A stretch of 62,232 nucleotides of DNA, from contig JABXGS010000089.1 in NCBI GenBank assembly GCA_016550425.1, positions 1 to 62,232 on the forward strand, in the 5' to 3' direction. This stretch comes from an archaeon. GTDB taxonomy: Archaea > Asgardarchaeota > Hermodarchaeia > Hermodarchaeales > Hermodarchaeaceae. Below are positions 59,445-62,232 of the stretch, one piece after another. A program made the translations under genes and the position numbers. Below the pieces are notes generated by a model. That model did not search any database, was not told the DNA's origin, and saw only the letters and a program-made list of their open reading frames with translations. The first letter of the stretch is position 1; every line of letters starts with the position of its first letter.

Positions 59445-59957
59445 ATGGAATTTCTTGATGTATTGAAAGGTCGACGTAGCATTCGACAATATCATTCTCA
59501 CGAAGTCGAAAAAGAAAAAATCGACACTATCCTTGAAGCTGCTCAATGGGCACCATCAGCATCTAACAAGCAACCCTGGCACTTCATCGTTGTCCAAGAT
59601 AACGCAAATCGTAAACGTCTGGGGCAAATTCATTCGCACGGTCGATTCATGGAAGAAGCACCTGTTGTCATCGTAGTGCTGGGAAACCCCGAAGCACATC
59701 CGAAGTATTATCTGTGTGATCCCCATCAGGCTGTTCAAAATATACTTCTTACAGCATACTGGTTAGGCTTGCGATCATGTTGGATGGGAGTTCGAGGAAC
59801 GCCTTTCGAGAACGAGATAAAAGAGCTTCTAGAGGTTCCACATGGACTCACGGTTATATGCACCGTTTCAATTGGCTACTCTGATCAGAAACGAGAAAGC
59901 ACACGCTATCCATTAAGTGAACTAGTTTCATGGGAAAGATACGGGAAAACGGACTAG
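59445..59957 (+). CDS. Nitroreductase-family flavoprotein
   Basis: A 170-residue FMN protein. Motifs are LKGRRSIRQYHSHEV at the N-terminus, WAPSASNKQPWHFIVV (FMN phosphate/substrate loop), AVQNILLTAYWLGLRSCWMG (dimer helix) and GYSDQKRES at the end. The family reduces nitro groups, quinones or flavins, or removes halogens. It sits between bshC and the convergent bshA, 54 bases after bshC, and may belong to the same transcript. A link to thiol redox is possible, not shown. Confidence 0.88.
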   Translation: MEFLDVLKGRRSIRQYHSHEVEKEKIDTILEAAQWAPSASNKQPWHFIVVQDNANRKRLGQIHSHGRFMEEAPVVIVVLGNPEAHPKYYLCDPHQAVQNILLTAYWLGLRSCWMGVRGTPFENEIKELLEVPHGLTVICTVSIGYSDQKRESTRYPLSELVSWERYGKTD

Positions 59958-59967
59958 GAAACACCAG

Positions 59968-61074
59968 CTAGCCCTGAATTGCATATTCATAAATAGCTTC
60001 ATACTGCGGTAGAATTTTGTCAACTGTATGATTATCAAGGATTGTTTGTCGGGCTGCCTGACCAAGGTCTGCTGCCAGTGTTGAGTCTGTGAGAATTACA
60101 TAGAGCTTCTCGGCAAGAATATCAATATCCCCAAAAGGTGCTAGCAGTCCATTTTTTCCGTCTTTGACAATTTCTGGAATTCCACCAACTGCTGTAGCAA
60201 CAACAGGAAGACCACAACTCATGGCCTCAAGTAGTGAAAGAGGAGCCCCTTCCAATTCAGAGCTCAATGCAAACGCACATGCACATCGAAGATATTGGTG
60301 GACATCGCGTTTGAACCCAGGACACCGAATCCGGTTATTAAGCTCGTACTTTCTAATAAGCCGATCAACCTCTGGGCGCGTTGGACCATCACCAATAAGG
60401 AGAAGGTCAACATCTGGAACTTCATCAGCAATTTGCGCAAATGCTGTAACCAAGTCACAGACTCGTTTTACTGGACGGAAATTCGACACATGGATTAGGT
60501 GTCGTTTCTCGTTTTCCAACTCGTATTCACAGGTATTCGGTGCAAATAGGTCTGGATCCGTGAAGTTAGTGATTGGTTCAATGGAGCAGCGGACCCCAAG
60601 AGTTTGTTCAGCTGTTTCACATATATGCTTAGTAACACACGTAACAGCATTCGCCGCTTCAACGGCAAATCGTGTGGTTGGTTGGTAGGCGGGATCAGCT
60701 CCCAGGGTATGCACATCACTTCCATGCAATGTAACAACGTATGGAACCCCAGTCAATTGCTGAGCAAGAAAGGCTGACACCGCATGAGGAATTGCATAAT
60801 GCACATGTAAAAGATCTAGATGATGTTTCCGGACCACTTGAGCCATCCGTGAAGCAAGGGCCACTGTATAAGGTGGATAGCGAAAAAGTGGATATTCTAA
60901 GACATCCACGAGATCAACTTTGACATTCTCATATCGACCTTCTTGTAGTTCAAAAGGGACTTCATAGGTGATGAACCGAACTTCATGACCACGTTTTGCG
61001 AGTTCAACACCAAGTCGAGTACCGAGAAGCCCTGAACCTCCAACGCCTGGATAAATTGTGATACCTATTCGCAT
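59968..61074 (-). CDS. bshA: BshA-like glycosyltransferase (N-acetylglucosaminyl malate synthase)
   Basis: A 368-residue GT4 glycosyltransferase very close in pattern to BshA: ITIYPGVGGSGLLGTRLG at residues 6-22, YPLFRYPPYTVALASRMAQV (61-80), LHVHYAIPHAVSAFLAQQ (89-106) and VVTLHGSDVHTLGADP. The donor-binding EX7E is E275-E283 (LEGAPLSLLEAMSCGLPVV). BshA transfers GlcNAc from UDP-GlcNAc to malate, the first step of bacillithiol synthesis. It is divergent from the BshB-like gene with a 97-base gap. MshA-like or general GT4 roles are alternatives, but HVHYAIPH and YPPYTVALASRM favour BshA. Confidence 0.85.
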   Translation of the reverse strand: MRIGITIYPGVGGSGLLGTRLGVELAKRGHEVRFITYEVPFELQEGRYENVKVDLVDVLEYPLFRYPPYTVALASRMAQVVRKHHLDLLHVHYAIPHAVSAFLAQQLTGVPYVVTLHGSDVHTLGADPAYQPTTRFAVEAANAVTCVTKHICETAEQTLGVRCSIEPITNFTDPDLFAPNTCEYELENEKRHLIHVSNFRPVKRVCDLVTAFAQIADEVPDVDLLLIGDGPTRPEVDRLIRKYELNNRIRCPGFKRDVHQYLRCACAFALSSELEGAPLSLLEAMSCGLPVVATAVGGIPEIVKDGKNGLLAPFGDIDILAEKLYVILTDSTLAADLGQAARQTILDNHTVDKILPQYEAIYEYAIQG

Positions 61075-61171
61075 TTTCTGTCTCTTGGCATGCTACCTTC
61101 CTTGCCCATATGTGTTATGATGTAGGGAAAACAGTGTGAAAGGGTAGCGTCAGCAAACCTTTTGGTTAGAA

Positions 61172-61864
61172 ATGAAGGCATACTCTAGTATGCCAAAATC
61201 ATCACGGAAACGGCTTTTAGTTATTAGCGCGCACCCTGATGATGAAACCTTTGGGTGTGGTGGAACCATTACTTTGGAAGCCACTCAGGGTGCTGAGGTG
61301 ACCGTCTGTTGCCTGACGGGTACGCCGTCCCGGCATCGAGAGTTAAAATCGGCTTGCGAAGTTCTGGGAGCGAAAGTTATTGCGCTAAATGGGAAGGATT
61401 TGCATCTGACTGTTTCGGAGGTAACAGATGCCCTCATCCCGATCATTCAAGAGGTTCAGCCGGAGGTACTCATCTCGCACGGGGCCGAAGATTATCATCC
61501 TGATCATCGCGTGGTTTATCAGGCGTTCCAACGAGCCGCAGAATGGGCAGGTCATTCGACACAATATCAGAAAAAAGCTTGGCGCCCTCAGCGACTCTTT
61601 AGCATGGAAATTAATACCCTGCTTGCTGCGCCAACGTTGATGGTGGATATTTCGGAGGTAATTGAAGAAAAAACTCAAGCTATCTCGAAATATCCGAGCC
61701 AATTGGAAAAGACGGAGGAATACTATCTGTCTTTTAATCTCCAAAAAGCTCGTCTTCGTGGTCTCCAAGCAGGCTGTGAATATGCCGAGGCATTTCAAGA
61801 AGTACTGATGCCAGTGCATGGTCCTTTCTATCAGCCGACACCAACGGTGAAGACCATCTTTTAA
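61172..61864 (+). CDS. bshB: BshB-like PIG-L/LmbE deacetylase
   Basis: A 230-residue zinc deacetylase. Metal ligands are HPDDE (residues 21-25) and the later HPDH (109-112); the loop ISAHPDDETFGCGG is diagnostic. In bacillithiol synthesis this fold removes acetyl from GlcNAc-malate. Family members also act on GlcNAc-inositol (MshB), chitin disaccharides and GPI precursors, so the name rests on the divergent bshA and nearby bshC. ATG 61172 or 61190 may be used. The stop overlaps that of the convergent metallo-hydrolase by four bases. Confidence 0.78.
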   Translation: MKAYSSMPKSSRKRLLVISAHPDDETFGCGGTITLEATQGAEVTVCCLTGTPSRHRELKSACEVLGAKVIALNGKDLHLTVSEVTDALIPIIQEVQPEVLISHGAEDYHPDHRVVYQAFQRAAEWAGHSTQYQKKAWRPQRLFSMEINTLLAAPTLMVDISEVIEEKTQAISKYPSQLEKTEEYYLSFNLQKARLRGLQAGCEYAEAFQEVLMPVHGPFYQPTPTVKTIF

Positions 61865-62232
61865 TCGAGTGAAACTTCCAGTGGAGGTTGTATTCGAGTT
61901 CGAGATTTGTTGATTTGTTTTACCCAAGTCTCATAGGAGGAACTCGGAGGGTTAGTCTGATAAAGGGCTGCGCGATTCGCTTCAAGTTGATTACACGGTT
62001 CGCCTAAGACCTCGGCGACTGTCAGAATCTGGTGCCCCTGGTTACCGGCACGGCTTTGTATCGGTTCGAGCCACTTAGACCAATTTGCATCTCGTAATAA
62101 GTGGTGATCAATAATCGTCATGGGAATGTGATCTGCTAGGTATCCTAAATTGTCTGCAGCTTTAGAAAGTAATTGAGGTGAAACTCGGTCGGGCGACAGA
62201 TATGTTGGAGGCCCTGCGAGGATGAGGACATC
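61861..62232 (-). CDS. COG2248-type metallo-beta-lactamase-fold hydrolase, C-terminal part
   Basis: The open frame continues off the right edge, giving the last 123 residues of a larger protein. It reads DVLILAGPPTYLSPDRVS, then MTIIDHHLLRDANWSKWLEP and LEANRAALYQ, which match the C-terminal end of the archaeal UPF0282/COG2248 hydrolase family (a DHHLLRD segment with conserved His and Asp). The family is nearly restricted to archaea and is a useful taxonomic marker for this end of the window. The catalytic HxHxDH part is outside the window. Function unproven. Confidence 0.78.
   Translation of the reverse strand, partial: DVLILAGPPTYLSPDRVSPQLLSKAADNLGYLADHIPMTIIDHHLLRDANWSKWLEPIQSRAGNQGHQILTVAEVLGEPCNQLEANRAALYQTNPPSSSYETWVKQINKSRTRIQPPLEVSLD

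Noticed and set aside
60164..60688. 174-codon open frame antisense to bshA
   Set aside because: Composition is that of a mirror frame (Ser/Arg-rich) and bshA is unambiguous.
59968..61864. Mycothiol rather than bacillithiol genes
   Set aside because: MshA and MshB are related folds, but the BshA motifs and the presence of a BshC-type protein point to bacillithiol; no MshC or MshD is nearby.
1..62232. Insertion sequences, prophage or integrase genes
   Set aside because: No transposase, integrase, terminal repeats or target duplication was recognised.

Overview
This window reads as a piece of an archaeal chromosome of moderate GC. Archaeal markers are an Alba chromatin protein, a PDCD5/TFAR19-type DNA-binding protein, subunits I and K of an A-type ATP synthase, a COG2248 metallo-hydrolase, F420- and methanopterin-linked enzymes (Mtd, FrhB/FpoF-like) and TATA boxes with GGTGA/GGAGG ribosome-binding sites. 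A PGIPGF-type C-terminal sorting signal and an E2F/DP-like winged helix suggest an Asgard lineage, possibly near Heimdallarchaeia. That placement is inference. I found no rRNA, complete tRNA, CRISPR array or insertion sequence.

Layout. 0-2 kb: a PIN-like DUF5615 protein, an unknown protein and an E1-like (ThiF/MoeB/HesA) enzyme. 2-6 kb: ATP synthase K, in which eight c-type hairpins are fused in one chain, and subunit I. 6-7.7 kb: cysS. 7.7-16.5 kb: a proton-pumping complex split over two divergent operons (J, J-like, K, L, M, N on minus; A, B, C on plus, behind mobB and a 55-residue gene). Subunits D, H and I are absent, and several subunits have Mbh/Mrp-like rather than classical complex I features. 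16.5-18.6 kb: mtd and an F420-oxidising FrhB/FpoF-like protein, which could feed electrons into the complex. 18.6-20.4 kb: OsmC and HypD. 20.3-25.3 kb: an iron alcohol dehydrogenase / tungsten aldehyde oxidoreductase operon with two unknown genes, preceded by an SCP2 protein. 25-29 kb: housekeeping genes (phosphoesterase, VOC, threonine dehydratase-like, zinc ribbon, TrmI).

29-34.6 kb resembles a bacterial Ydj-type membrane-stress island: two paralogous zinc-ribbon membrane proteins, a coiled-coil protein, a cation transporter and an SPFH protein with zinc ribbons. 34.7-38.6 kb holds two paralogous surface proteins of unknown family on either side of a winged-helix/RDD membrane protein. 38.7-47 kb is rich in iron, redox and NAD-salvage genes (ferredoxin-like protein, peroxiredoxin, PncB, PncA-like, ferritin, desulforedoxin, ferritin-like, hemerythrin), with short palindromes at several promoters. 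47-53 kb is mixed metabolism (methyltransferase, hydrolases, sugar kinase).

53-62 kb is the most striking part: Alba with a histone-H1-like tail, a glutaminyl-cyclase-like M28 enzyme, PDCD5, an E2F/DP-like regulator, and then recognisable homologues of all three bacillithiol biosynthesis enzymes (BshC, BshA, BshB) within 4.3 kb. To my knowledge bacillithiol is described from bacteria, so a complete gene set in an archaeal context deserves direct testing.
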